DNA from: an uncultured Bacteroidia bacterium
Lineage (GTDB): Bacteria > Bacteroidota > Bacteroidia > Bacteroidales > UBA932
Assembly (NCBI GenBank): GCA_902789445.1
Contig: CADAOB010000007.1
Coordinates: 27,279 to 91,278 of the forward strand
Reading direction: 5' to 3'
DNA length: 64,000 bases
Each line of letters starts with the position of its first letter. Position 1 is the stretch's first letter. Below are positions 35,560-43,605 of the stretch, one piece after another. The notes beneath the pieces were generated by a model. It ran no database searches. It saw only the letters and a list, made by a program, of their open reading frames with translations, and was not told the origin of the DNA. A program made the translations under genes and the position numbers.

Positions 35560-37212
35560 ATGGCAAATTATCTTGAAGTGGCCAAAACCTGGCTGAGCAA
35601 CGGGTACGATGTTGAAACCCAACGGGAAGTATTGGAAATGATAAAAGGCGATCCGAAAGTGCTGGAGGATGCATTCTACCGCACGCTCGAGTTCGGAACG
35701 GGCGGACTGCGCGGCGTGATGGGGGCTGGCACCAACCGCATGAACCGCTATACCGTGGCCATGGCCACGCAGGGGCTTGCCAACTATCTCAAGAAGAATT
35801 TTGTCGGGGAAGAGATCTCGGCCGTCATCTCCTACGACAGCCGGAACAACAGCCAGCTGTTCGCCAAGGTCTCGGCCGGCGTGCTGATGGCCAATGACAT
35901 CCATGTCTATATCTTCGACAATATCCGGCCGACGCCGGAACTGAGTTTCGCCATCCGCTACCTCAAATGCAAGGCGGGCATCATGATTACGGCCTCGCAC
36001 AATCCCAAGGAATACAACGGCTACAAGGTATTCTGGGAGGACGGCGCCCAGATCATCGCGCCGCATGACAAGAATATCATCGCCGAAGTGGGCAAGATCA
36101 CCTCGATGGAACAGGTGAAAATCGATGAGACGGCCTTCCCGCAGGGCATCGGTGCCGAAGTGGACAAGGCCTTCCTCGACAGCCAGCTGTCGCTGCTGCT
36201 TTCGCCTGAAAGCGTCGCCCGCCACCACGACATCAAGATTGCCTATACGCCGCTCCATGGCACGGGCGTCCGCCTGGTGCCCGCCGGGCTCAAGCAGGCC
36301 GGTTTCACGCAGATCTACCATGTGGACGACCAGGATGTGAGCGACGGCAATTTCCCGACGGTCGTGTCGCCCAATCCGGAAGAGCCGACGGCCATGCGGA
36401 TGGTGATGGAACGGGCCGACGCCGTGGGTGCCGACATCGCGCTGGGCACCGATCCGGACGCCGACCGCGTAGGCTGCGCCGTCCGCGACGATAAAGGAAA
36501 ACTCATCCTGCTGACCGGCAACCAGATCGCCACGATTGTCACCAGTTATATTCTCACGCGCTGGCATGAGTTGGGCAAGCTAGACGGAAACCAGTTCTTC
36601 GTCAAGACTATCGTCACGACCGACCTGCTGAAGAAGATTTGTGACAAATACGGGGTCGAACACTACGATGTGCTCACCGGATTCAAATATATCGCTGAAA
36701 TGCAGCATCGCTATGAAGGCATCAAGACGTTCATCTGCGGCGGCGAGGAAAGCAACGGTTTCAACGTGGGCAGTTTCGTCCGCGACAAGGACTCGGTGGT
36801 TACCTGCTGCATGATCTGCGAGTGTGCCGCCTGGCTGGCCGACCGCGGCCAGAGTCTCTACGGCTACCTGCAGGAGATTTATGCCGAATACGGCTATTTC
36901 AAGGAGAGTCTGCTTTCGGTGACGAAGAAGGGCAAGGACGGCATCGAGCAGATCCAGCAGATGATGGTGGATTTCCGGGCCAACCCGCCGAAGGAACTGG
37001 CGGGCTCGCCGGTGGTGAAGGTCGTGGACTACAACGAACCGGAGAAGACCGGCCTGCCGAAGTCGAATGTCCTGCAGTTCTTCAGCCAGGACGGCTGCAA
37101 GGTCACGGTCCGTCCTTCCGGCACGGAGCCGAAGATCAAGTTCTACTTCAGCGCCTGCGGCCCCGACGCCGATGCCCGCAACGCCGCCCTGCGCGAACAA
37201 TTTTCAGCGTAA
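35560..37212 (+). CDS. Phosphoglucomutase/phosphomannomutase (alpha-D-phosphohexomutase)
   Basis: The 550-residue enzyme interconverts hexose 1- and 6-phosphates. The four domains are visible: LEFGTGGLRGVMGAGTNRMN at the N-terminus; the phosphoserine loop MITASHNPKEYNGYKVF near residue 145; the metal loop GTDPDADRVGCAV; the sugar-binding CGGEESNGFNVGSFVRDKDSV; and the phosphate-binding RPSGTEPKIKFYF at the end. It belongs to the PgcA-type subfamily common in Firmicutes and Bacteroidetes. It feeds sugar nucleotide synthesis, consistent with rmlB elsewhere in the window. A palindromic element separates it from folC. Confidence 0.93.
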   Translation: MANYLEVAKTWLSNGYDVETQREVLEMIKGDPKVLEDAFYRTLEFGTGGLRGVMGAGTNRMNRYTVAMATQGLANYLKKNFVGEEISAVISYDSRNNSQLFAKVSAGVLMANDIHVYIFDNIRPTPELSFAIRYLKCKAGIMITASHNPKEYNGYKVFWEDGAQIIAPHDKNIIAEVGKITSMEQVKIDETAFPQGIGAEVDKAFLDSQLSLLLSPESVARHHDIKIAYTPLHGTGVRLVPAGLKQAGFTQIYHVDDQDVSDGNFPTVVSPNPEEPTAMRMVMERADAVGADIALGTDPDADRVGCAVRDDKGKLILLTGNQIATIVTSYILTRWHELGKLDGNQFFVKTIVTTDLLKKICDKYGVEHYDVLTGFKYIAEMQHRYEGIKTFICGGEESNGFNVGSFVRDKDSVVTCCMICECAAWLADRGQSLYGYLQEIYAEYGYFKESLLSVTKKGKDGIEQIQQMMVDFRANPPKELAGSPVVKVVDYNEPEKTGLPKSNVLQFFSQDGCKVTVRPSGTEPKIKFYFSACGPDADARNAALREQFSA

Positions 37213-37227
37213 TACTACGTTGTGCAT

Positions 37228-37349
37228 ATCCGCTTGAGCGGAGACAGTATATGCCTTTGAAAACATTGGCGCCCACGCCTCAGGGGGAGGGGCCCAAGCC
37301 TGCTTGGGAGGGTGGTTTTCAAAGGCATATACTGCGGAGCAAAGCGGAT
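37228..37349 (+). repeat. MITE-like palindromic element between two genes
   Basis: A perfect 20-base inverted repeat (CAGTATATGCCTTTGAAAAC at 37245-37264; its complement at 37315-37334) is framed by a further 8-base pair ATCCGCTT/AAGCGGAT (37228-37235 with 37342-37349). The 50-base centre has its own hairpin CCCAAGC/GCTTGGG (37293-37308). The 122-base element fills the gap from 15 bases after the mutase stop to 19 bases before the folC start. Confidence 0.85.
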
Positions 37350-37368
37350 CTGGAAAAAGGATATACTT

Positions 37369-38640
37369 ATGAAGTCTTACGAAGAAAAGATAGACTGGCT
37401 GTTCAATCAGTTTCCGTCCTACCAGAAGGTGGGGAAGGTGGCTTATAAGCCGGGGATTGAGACGATGACCGCGTTCGACGAAGCGCTCGGGCATCCGCAC
37501 CGGCACTTCCGCAGCATCCACATTGCCGGAACCAACGGCAAGGGTTCCACGAGTCACATGCTGGCCGCCGGCCTGGCGGCCTGTGGCCTCAAGGTCGGCC
37601 TTTATACGTCGCCGCACCTGATCGATTTCCGGGAGCGGATGAAGATCATCGAAGGCGACCGCTTCCGGATGATTCCGAAAGCGGCGGTCGAGGCTTTTCT
37701 CGACCGCTGGCAAGGTTTCTTCGAGACGGAAAGACCGTCGTTTTTCGAGATTACGACCGCGATGGCTTTCGACTTTTTCGCAGCCGAGGCGGTGGATATC
37801 GCCGTCATCGAAACCGGCCTGGGCGGCCGGCTCGATTCGACCAATGTCATTACGCCCATTCTGAGCATCATCACCAACATCGGCCTGGAACATTGCGAAC
37901 ATCTGGGCTTTACGCTCGAGGCTATCGCCGGGGAGAAAGCCGGCATCATCAAGCCGGGCGTCCCGGCGGTGGTCGGGGAGTACCTCCCCGAAACGCGGCC
38001 GGTCTTCGAGGCGAAGGCGGCTGCCTGCGGCAGTCCCTTGACGTTCGCGGTCGAGGCGCCGCCGTGCCTGGAACTGAAAGTGAACGACCTGGATCTGCCG
38101 GGTGACTATCAGCAGCGCAACCTCTGCACGCTCTCGGCCGCCGTCGGCGTCCTGCAGCCGATGCTTGGCCTGGATCTGGCGGCCTTCCGCAGCGGCGTCT
38201 GCCAGACGGCCCGCCGGACCGGCCTGCACGGCCGCTGGGAGACGCTCCGCGCAGCCGACCCGGTCGCCGGGAAGGCGCAGATCATCTGCGACACCGGCCA
38301 CAACGCCCACGGTCTGCGCTGGGTGTCCGAACAGATCGACAGGATCTCCTGCGACTACGAAAATGTCTTCTTTGTCTTCGGCCTGGCGAAGGAAAAGGAT
38401 GTCGATGCCATCGCCCCGCTCCTGCCGCGCAATGTCCATTACATCTGGACGCAGGCGTCAAGCCCCCGCGCGCTGCCGGCCGTCGATCTGGCCAACGAGA
38501 TGCACGACCGCGGCCTCTCCGGTGAAGTGTGTTTCTCAGTATCCGACGCCTTGAAGCTGGCCGACAGCAAAGCCGCCGACAAAGATCTGATCTTCATCGG
38601 CGGCAGCAACTTCGTGGTCTGCGAAGTCCTTACTCCATAA
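37369..38640 (+). CDS. folC: Bifunctional folylpolyglutamate/dihydrofolate synthase
   Basis: FolC adds glutamate to dihydropteroate and to folates. The 423-residue Mur-ligase-type protein has the P-loop AGTNGKGSTSHML near residues 50-62, GLYTSPHLIDFRERM, the TAMAFDFFAAEAVDIAVIETGLGGRLDSTN block and ISIIT-like IITNIGLEHCEHLG, with the C-terminal domain from about residue 290 (DTGHNAHGLRW). The ATG at 37369 with the purine-rich GGAAAAAGG upstream is chosen; the upstream in-frame codon lies in the palindromic element. Its last 11 bases overlap the GH89 gene on the other strand. Confidence 0.94.
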   Translation: MKSYEEKIDWLFNQFPSYQKVGKVAYKPGIETMTAFDEALGHPHRHFRSIHIAGTNGKGSTSHMLAAGLAACGLKVGLYTSPHLIDFRERMKIIEGDRFRMIPKAAVEAFLDRWQGFFETERPSFFEITTAMAFDFFAAEAVDIAVIETGLGGRLDSTNVITPILSIITNIGLEHCEHLGFTLEAIAGEKAGIIKPGVPAVVGEYLPETRPVFEAKAAACGSPLTFAVEAPPCLELKVNDLDLPGDYQQRNLCTLSAAVGVLQPMLGLDLAAFRSGVCQTARRTGLHGRWETLRAADPVAGKAQIICDTGHNAHGLRWVSEQIDRISCDYENVFFVFGLAKEKDVDAIAPLLPRNVHYIWTQASSPRALPAVDLANEMHDRGLSGEVCFSVSDALKLADSKAADKDLIFIGGSNFVVCEVLTP

Positions 38641-40843
38641 TCTGCTGCACCAGCGCGACCGGGTCACCGGTCGGGGTGGCGGCGAACTGGCCGGGACGTT
38701 CGGCCCACCAGCGGTATTCGAAGTCCTTGAGCTGCTCCAGCAGGGCGTCGGCACGGGCGCCTTCGAATTTCTCGCCGGCGGCCAGCGCTTCTTCTACGGC
38801 GCGGAAAAACATCTCCCAGCGGCCTTTGTAGTAGGTGCCGGTCAGGCCGGCCCAGGAACGGTCGGCGTAGTCGGTCAGCAGGTTGCCGCGGTCGCCCCAG
38901 CTGGTAATCAGGTTGCGGGCGTTTGTCTCGAAATAGTCGGCTTCTTCCGGCGTCGCGCCCCAGGCGCGGGCGTCGGCGATCCATTTGCCGACCAGGAAGT
39001 AATCCTGGGAGGAAAGCAGGGTTTCCATCGTGTCGAAAACCGCCATCATTTCGGCTTGCCGCTCAGCCATCGCAGCCCGGTCACCGGCTTCGTAGGCTTC
39101 CTTGTAGGCGGCGAATTTGATTTCGAAATCGTTGCTCAGGTACTGCCGCGTGAGGTTCACGAGGTCGAATTCATACGAAGGCCCGTGTCCGCCAGCGGCG
39201 AGCAGGTGCCGGATGACCTCGCGCAGTTTTTCATTCTCATAGGTAAAGCGGGTGCTGGAGCTGGAGTGGTAGGAGCTCGAGCGCCCGAAAGAGGGCCGCA
39301 GGTTCATCAGCGGACTGTGGCCGGGGACGGAACGATGGATGTAAATTTCCTCGAACAGCTCTTTCCACGCATCGCGGGCTTCTTCGCTGTCCACGCCCGT
39401 GCGGCTCCAGGCCAGGCAGTCGGCGTACTCATCCAGATTGCGGTGCTGCGGGAAGTTCCAGGCCTTTTCGAAGATGAACTGGTACATGAATGGATTGCAG
39501 TCGAAGCCTTCCAGCGTGGACCCGATTCCCTTGAAATTGCGACCGGCCTCGGCGAAGGTGCCCTCGATCAGTTTCGAGATCTCCTGGATGTTGCCGGCCA
39601 GGTAGGTGTTGCCGCCGAAGTTGCCCAGGTAGCACCAGATGAACGGGATGCCGTAGTAGCTCTGGGTCTTGCGCCAGACTTCCATCCGTTCGCAGTAGTA
39701 GTCCAGCAGGATGGACTTTTCGGCCGGGTAGGAGGTCAGGTAGGCTTTCACCCGCTCGTCGCTGTCGCCTTCGAACCAGTATTTGCGTTCGTTGTAGAAG
39801 AGCCAGGTCATCTGGAGCCAGGTGGCTTCGGGATCGGCGGCCGCGAGGGATTCGTACACACCCTTGCTCACGCCGGCCAGGTAGTCGGGCTCCCAGCTGC
39901 GCGGGATCATCTCGTTGAATACGTCGATGCCGTAGATGTGGTCGGTTCCGTAGATTTCCACTTCCTTCTCGAGGAAACGCTTCTGGATTTCGGGGAAGAG
40001 TTTGTCTTCCGGGTCGAGGAACCAGGGGTAGTCTTCCAGTGCGAAGCCGGCCCAGTCGCTCATCCGCTCGATCTTCGCATCGGGATAGATGCGGGCCAGC
40101 TCCGGCGGGACGTGCCCGGCGAAGGCCGGGAGGACGGGTTTCATGTTGAGCTCCCGTTCGCGGGCCACGATTTTCTTCTGCAGGGCTTCCTGTCCTTCCA
40201 GCCAGGATTTGGGCAGCGGCCCGCCCCAGCGGTCGATGTTCAGCATCCGGTGCCAGGGCAGGTGGGCGGGACCGGTGAAATAGCTGCGGACTTCTTCATC
40301 CGTAAGCCCCAGCTCCGTCCAGACCTGGTACCAGACCGATTCCTGACCGGTGATGGCCAGCGGCAGGTTGATGCCGTTGAGAGCCATCCAGTCGATGAAG
40401 TGCTCCCATTCCTCCCAGTTCCACCAGGGCATCGTATAGCCATACGTGCAGTAGTTCAGGAAGAAACGCTGCGGAACGCGGGCATCCATCCGCACGGGGG
40501 CCTCGAGCCGGGGAAGCGTCTTGGGCATCGGGCCCTTGTCCCAGGCGAACCAGCCGATGTTGGTGTGGCAGTAATATTTCAGATAATAGTTGAGGCCCAC
40601 GGCCATCGAGTTGGCGTTGTTGCCGCCCACCACGATCCGGCGGCCTTCGCTGCGGAGCGTGAAAAAATCACAGGTATCAGCCGGCAGGGTTTCGAAGACG
40701 AAATGCCGGGCTGCATCGGGGATGACGCGGGCCGTCAATGCCGCGGCCGCCTTGGCATCCGGAGTCCCGTCGTCTTTCTGTGTACTGCAAGCAGCCATCG
40801 CCAGGGCGAGGACCGCACACGCATAGAGGAAGAAGCGTTTCAT
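38630..40843 (-). CDS. Alpha-N-acetylglucosaminidase, GH89 lipoprotein
   Basis: The 737-residue product has a lipoprotein signal (LAMAAC) and the three-domain layout of NAGLU: an N-terminal alpha/beta domain (residues 30-120), the TIM barrel (LPLAITGQESVWYQVWTELGL; TDHIYGIDVFNEMIPRSWEPDYL with the catalytic-type glutamate; LNMKPVLPAFAGHVPPEL) and a C-terminal helical domain. GH89 enzymes release alpha-linked GlcNAc from the ends of heparan sulfate or mucin O-glycans. It has no SusC/SusD partner here, so it is not in a classic polysaccharide utilisation locus. It converges on folC with an 11-base overlap. Confidence 0.92.
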   Translation of the reverse strand: MKRFFLYACAVLALAMAACSTQKDDGTPDAKAAAALTARVIPDAARHFVFETLPADTCDFFTLRSEGRRIVVGGNNANSMAVGLNYYLKYYCHTNIGWFAWDKGPMPKTLPRLEAPVRMDARVPQRFFLNYCTYGYTMPWWNWEEWEHFIDWMALNGINLPLAITGQESVWYQVWTELGLTDEEVRSYFTGPAHLPWHRMLNIDRWGGPLPKSWLEGQEALQKKIVARERELNMKPVLPAFAGHVPPELARIYPDAKIERMSDWAGFALEDYPWFLDPEDKLFPEIQKRFLEKEVEIYGTDHIYGIDVFNEMIPRSWEPDYLAGVSKGVYESLAAADPEATWLQMTWLFYNERKYWFEGDSDERVKAYLTSYPAEKSILLDYYCERMEVWRKTQSYYGIPFIWCYLGNFGGNTYLAGNIQEISKLIEGTFAEAGRNFKGIGSTLEGFDCNPFMYQFIFEKAWNFPQHRNLDEYADCLAWSRTGVDSEEARDAWKELFEEIYIHRSVPGHSPLMNLRPSFGRSSSYHSSSSTRFTYENEKLREVIRHLLAAGGHGPSYEFDLVNLTRQYLSNDFEIKFAAYKEAYEAGDRAAMAERQAEMMAVFDTMETLLSSQDYFLVGKWIADARAWGATPEEADYFETNARNLITSWGDRGNLLTDYADRSWAGLTGTYYKGRWEMFFRAVEEALAAGEKFEGARADALLEQLKDFEYRWWAERPGQFAATPTGDPVALVQQIME

Positions 40844-40861
40844 AGGTGTTGCTCGTGAAGA

Positions 40862-42148
40862 TTATTTGAACAGGTTTTCAATCTTTTCGACGATGCCCGG
40901 ATCGTCGGCCTTGCCGATGAGGCTGGGCTGCAGACAGTGGCAGGCGTGCTCCGCCTTGAAGCGGGCTTCGCCGCCGCCGGTCACGTTGAGCATCGCCACG
41001 GCGTCTTTGGCGAGTTTTCCGGCCTCGAAGGCATTGATCATGCCTTGCAGGGCCACGGCTGCCGCCGGATGGATGTCGATGCCTTCGGTCTCCAGGAAGA
41101 GCTGCTGCATCGCCCGGATATCGTCGTTGTCGGCTTTCTCGATGTCGCCGCCCGCATCGCTGAGGGCGTCGAAGACGCCGCCGCGCAGGCTGTACGGCGG
41201 CCGGCGGTTCGAGAGCACTTTCGCATCGATCTGGAGAGCCTGTTTGCGGGCGGCCTCGTCGTCCATCGGCAGGAGCGGGCGGCTGCCGGCTTTCCAGGCA
41301 TCGTGCATCGGCAGGAACGGTACGTTCTGTGACGGGAAGAGTTTCATCTTGTGGCTGCCGAAGCGGCCGTCCCCGATCAGGCGCAGATTGGCTTCCCAGG
41401 CTGCGATGGTGCCGGTGCCGGAGCCGATGGCCTGGAAATAGGCGTCGGGAATCCGGCCGATGGCCCGGGCAGCGGAAAGGACCGTGGTGGCCATGCCGTC
41501 ACGGCGCGCGATGTTCTTGGCGCCGCCTTCGGCGAAGAACTTCTTCGAGGTGCAGGCCGCGTCGCCCAGGGCGATGGCGTCGAAATAGTCGCTTCCCTTG
41601 GGCGGGCAGATGAGCTTCACGCAGTCGTTCAGGGGTTTCTCGAACCAGAGAGCGCCGATGTTTTCTTCCGGTACGCTGAGCAGCAGCGGGATGTTGTTTT
41701 CGGAGCAGACCTTGGCGAAGGCGCGGGCCGTATTGCCGGCCGAGGAGACCACCAGGGCCCGTTTTTCCCCGTCGGGGATATGGGCACAGACGCTGTATGC
41801 CTCCGTTTCCTTGAAAGAGGCCGTGCTCATCGCGGCGCCTTTCTCCGGCCACCAGCCCGAAAAGGCGATCCACAGGTTCGGCAGGCCGAGCCGGGCCCCC
41901 AGCTTTTCACTGTGATAGGTCACCGTCGGTGCCGACCCCTTCAGCATCCGCCGCACCGGCATCCAGTCGGCGAAGGTGTAGATCCCCCAGGCCTCCGGCC
42001 CGAATTCAATCTGCTTTTTCTCATAGATGGCCCGGATCAGCGAAGGCTCGCTGCACTGCGGATCGGTCAGCATCCATCCGCTGTCCTCGAAACGGCGTCC
42101 CGTGGCCACCGTCTCCAGCACGTATTCTGTCGGTTTGAAACTTTTCAT
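40862..42148 (-). CDS. Cysteate synthase-like PLP enzyme (threonine synthase paralogue)
   Basis: The 428-residue protein is a fold-type II PLP enzyme related to threonine synthase. The PLP lysine stands in MSTASFKETEAYSV, the phosphate loop is VVSSAGNTARAFA and the C-terminal site is LNVTGGGEARFKAEHACHCL. The sequence resembles the family named cysteate synthase, which makes L-cysteate from phosphoserine and sulfite. In methanogens this feeds coenzyme M; in Bacteroidetes cysteate is the likely precursor of capnine and sulfonolipids. True threonine synthase is the main alternative. The start at 42148 is shortly after a consensus -7 box (42175-42182, minus strand). Confidence 0.75.
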   Translation of the reverse strand: MKSFKPTEYVLETVATGRRFEDSGWMLTDPQCSEPSLIRAIYEKKQIEFGPEAWGIYTFADWMPVRRMLKGSAPTVTYHSEKLGARLGLPNLWIAFSGWWPEKGAAMSTASFKETEAYSVCAHIPDGEKRALVVSSAGNTARAFAKVCSENNIPLLLSVPEENIGALWFEKPLNDCVKLICPPKGSDYFDAIALGDAACTSKKFFAEGGAKNIARRDGMATTVLSAARAIGRIPDAYFQAIGSGTGTIAAWEANLRLIGDGRFGSHKMKLFPSQNVPFLPMHDAWKAGSRPLLPMDDEAARKQALQIDAKVLSNRRPPYSLRGGVFDALSDAGGDIEKADNDDIRAMQQLFLETEGIDIHPAAAVALQGMINAFEAGKLAKDAVAMLNVTGGGEARFKAEHACHCLQPSLIGKADDPGIVEKIENLFK

Positions 42149-42174
42149 TGTGTATCCGATTTGACTAAGATTTT

Positions 42175-42202
42175 CAAAATTACGGATTTTTTTGTAATTT
42201 TG
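42175..42202. promoter_or_regulatory. Mirror-image divergent promoters
   Basis: CAAAATTAC (42175-42183) and GTAATTTTG (42194-42202) form a perfect 9-base inverted repeat around a 10-base centre. Each arm contains a perfect TAnnTTTG box: the left one faces the cysteate-synthase-like gene (-), the right one the small ORF/fimbrillin/protease cassette (+). Confidence 0.6.
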
Positions 42203-42229
42203 GCAGGGAACAATCAAATACCATTCAAC

Positions 42230-42352
42230 ATGTCGCAAAGATCACCTTACGTCAGACCGCAGTCCGATGTCATCAGACTGCAGGCGCCGGTCTTGTTTTC
42301 ATCCGGCTCGGATTTCTCGCAAAAACAAGGAGAATGGGAGGAGGAATCATGA
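42230..42352 (+). CDS. 40-residue leader ORF of the fimbrillin/protease cassette
   Basis: The frame starts 28 bases after a consensus -7 box and reads MSQRSPYVRPQSDVIRLQAP..., ending in SSGSDFSQKQGEWEEES. Its TGA overlaps the next ATG (ATGA). Bacteroidales surface-protein operons often begin with such a short protein of the pattern Y-x-x-P-x-x-x-V-I-x-L followed by an SG and an acidic W/E tail; this one fits. No signal peptide or function is evident. Translational coupling to the lipoprotein is likely from the overlap. Confidence 0.6.
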   Translation: MSQRSPYVRPQSDVIRLQAPVLFSSGSDFSQKQGEWEEES

Positions 42353-43602
42353 AAAAGACCTTATTTCTTGGATTCGTTGCGTTGATGCTGGGATTATTGT
42401 CCACTGCCTGCATCGAGCCGATTGTCTCCGACATTGCGGAAGACAATGAAAAGCCGGCAGCGAAGAAAACGATGGTGTTCCGGGCAACGCTCGAGCAACT
42501 TGATGTTGACACCAAGACCAGTCTGGAAAATGGGAAAACCGTAGTCTGGAACGAGGGGGATGAAATCCGGGTATTCACGGCCGGCGGTGATCCATCGGGA
42601 TCGGTTTTTAGACTGACTTCCGGTGCAGGAACGGCATCCGGTTCGTTTGAGGGTCTCGCCACTATCGGAGAAGGGCCGTACTATGCGTTCTATCCTTCGG
42701 ACCTCGTCCCCAGTTTTTCCCAGAGTCCACTGGCTTTCGAAGCACGGATACTACCTTATCAATTGTTTGCCACGAACAGTTTCGGCGCAGGTGCAAATGT
42801 TTCCTGGGCGATGTCTGACAATGTGGATGATCTGCGCTTTCACAATGTTCTGGGTGCTGTGAAATTTACGCTTAAAGGGGATGCCGGCATTAGAATGATC
42901 AACCTTTACACGCGCGGAAATGAATTGTTGAACGGCACCTTGCGTATTGCGGGACTCGATGGTACGCCCACCGTGAGCCTGACAGGAGAAGTCAATGAGG
43001 GAAGCCAGTTCGTACAGATTGCCATGTCGCAAGCCGTACAACTTAATTCTGATGAAGGGGTAGCCTTTTATCTGAGCGTACCTGCAGGGACCCTTGCCGA
43101 CGGTTTCTTCGTTGAATTCATCGACAGCGACGGCGGTGCCATGATCAAGAGTGCAAAAGGCGGAAGTGCCAACATCATAGAGCGTTCCGTGATCCGCTCA
43201 ATGCCTGCGTTTACGTATGCTCCGCAGTATAGAAGTGCGTTTCTCGCTGAATCTGAAGATTTCGCCGCCTATGCGGGTGTAAATGCCGTAGGTGCGGGAT
43301 CCAAGGAATGCACATATACCGAGGGAGTCAGTCAATATGCTTATAGGAATACGGACGGTGATCCGGGCTCGCGCGATATCCGTTTCCAGGACTGGGATGC
43401 CGGATATGCGCTGTCGTTTCAGATTTCGCAGCGGGATCTTCCGCTCAATTCCACTCCCACCGTCAGCGTGACGGCGCTCGGTGCTACGGGTGCGATTGCA
43501 TCCGGGTCTGGAACCATGAAGGTGATCAAGAAGACGCCCGAACGGGTTTGGCTATATGACCAGGAAACACAGAATGGATATGTCATCAAACTGGAGGATT
43601 AA
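42349..43602 (+). CDS. Fimbrillin-like surface lipoprotein
   Basis: The 417-residue product has a lipoprotein signal ending in LLSTAC, then a segment typical of Bacteroidales fimbrillin-family proteins: MVFRATLEQLDVDTKTSLENGKTVVWNEGDEIRVF, followed by ATIGEGPYYAFYPSD and FHNVLGAVKFTLKGDAGIRMINLYT. This is the beta-sandwich pattern of FimA/Mfa-type pilins and related adhesins. The C-terminal third (from about residue 300) has no recognised domain. It is followed three bases later by the C10 protease gene. The base composition is more AT-rich than flanking genes. Protease-coupled surface function is inferred. Confidence 0.7.
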   Translation: MKKTLFLGFVALMLGLLSTACIEPIVSDIAEDNEKPAAKKTMVFRATLEQLDVDTKTSLENGKTVVWNEGDEIRVFTAGGDPSGSVFRLTSGAGTASGSFEGLATIGEGPYYAFYPSDLVPSFSQSPLAFEARILPYQLFATNSFGAGANVSWAMSDNVDDLRFHNVLGAVKFTLKGDAGIRMINLYTRGNELLNGTLRIAGLDGTPTVSLTGEVNEGSQFVQIAMSQAVQLNSDEGVAFYLSVPAGTLADGFFVEFIDSDGGAMIKSAKGGSANIIERSVIRSMPAFTYAPQYRSAFLAESEDFAAYAGVNAVGAGSKECTYTEGVSQYAYRNTDGDPGSRDIRFQDWDAGYALSFQISQRDLPLNSTPTVSVTALGATGAIASGSGTMKVIKKTPERVWLYDQETQNGYVIKLED

Positions 43603-43605
43603 ACC

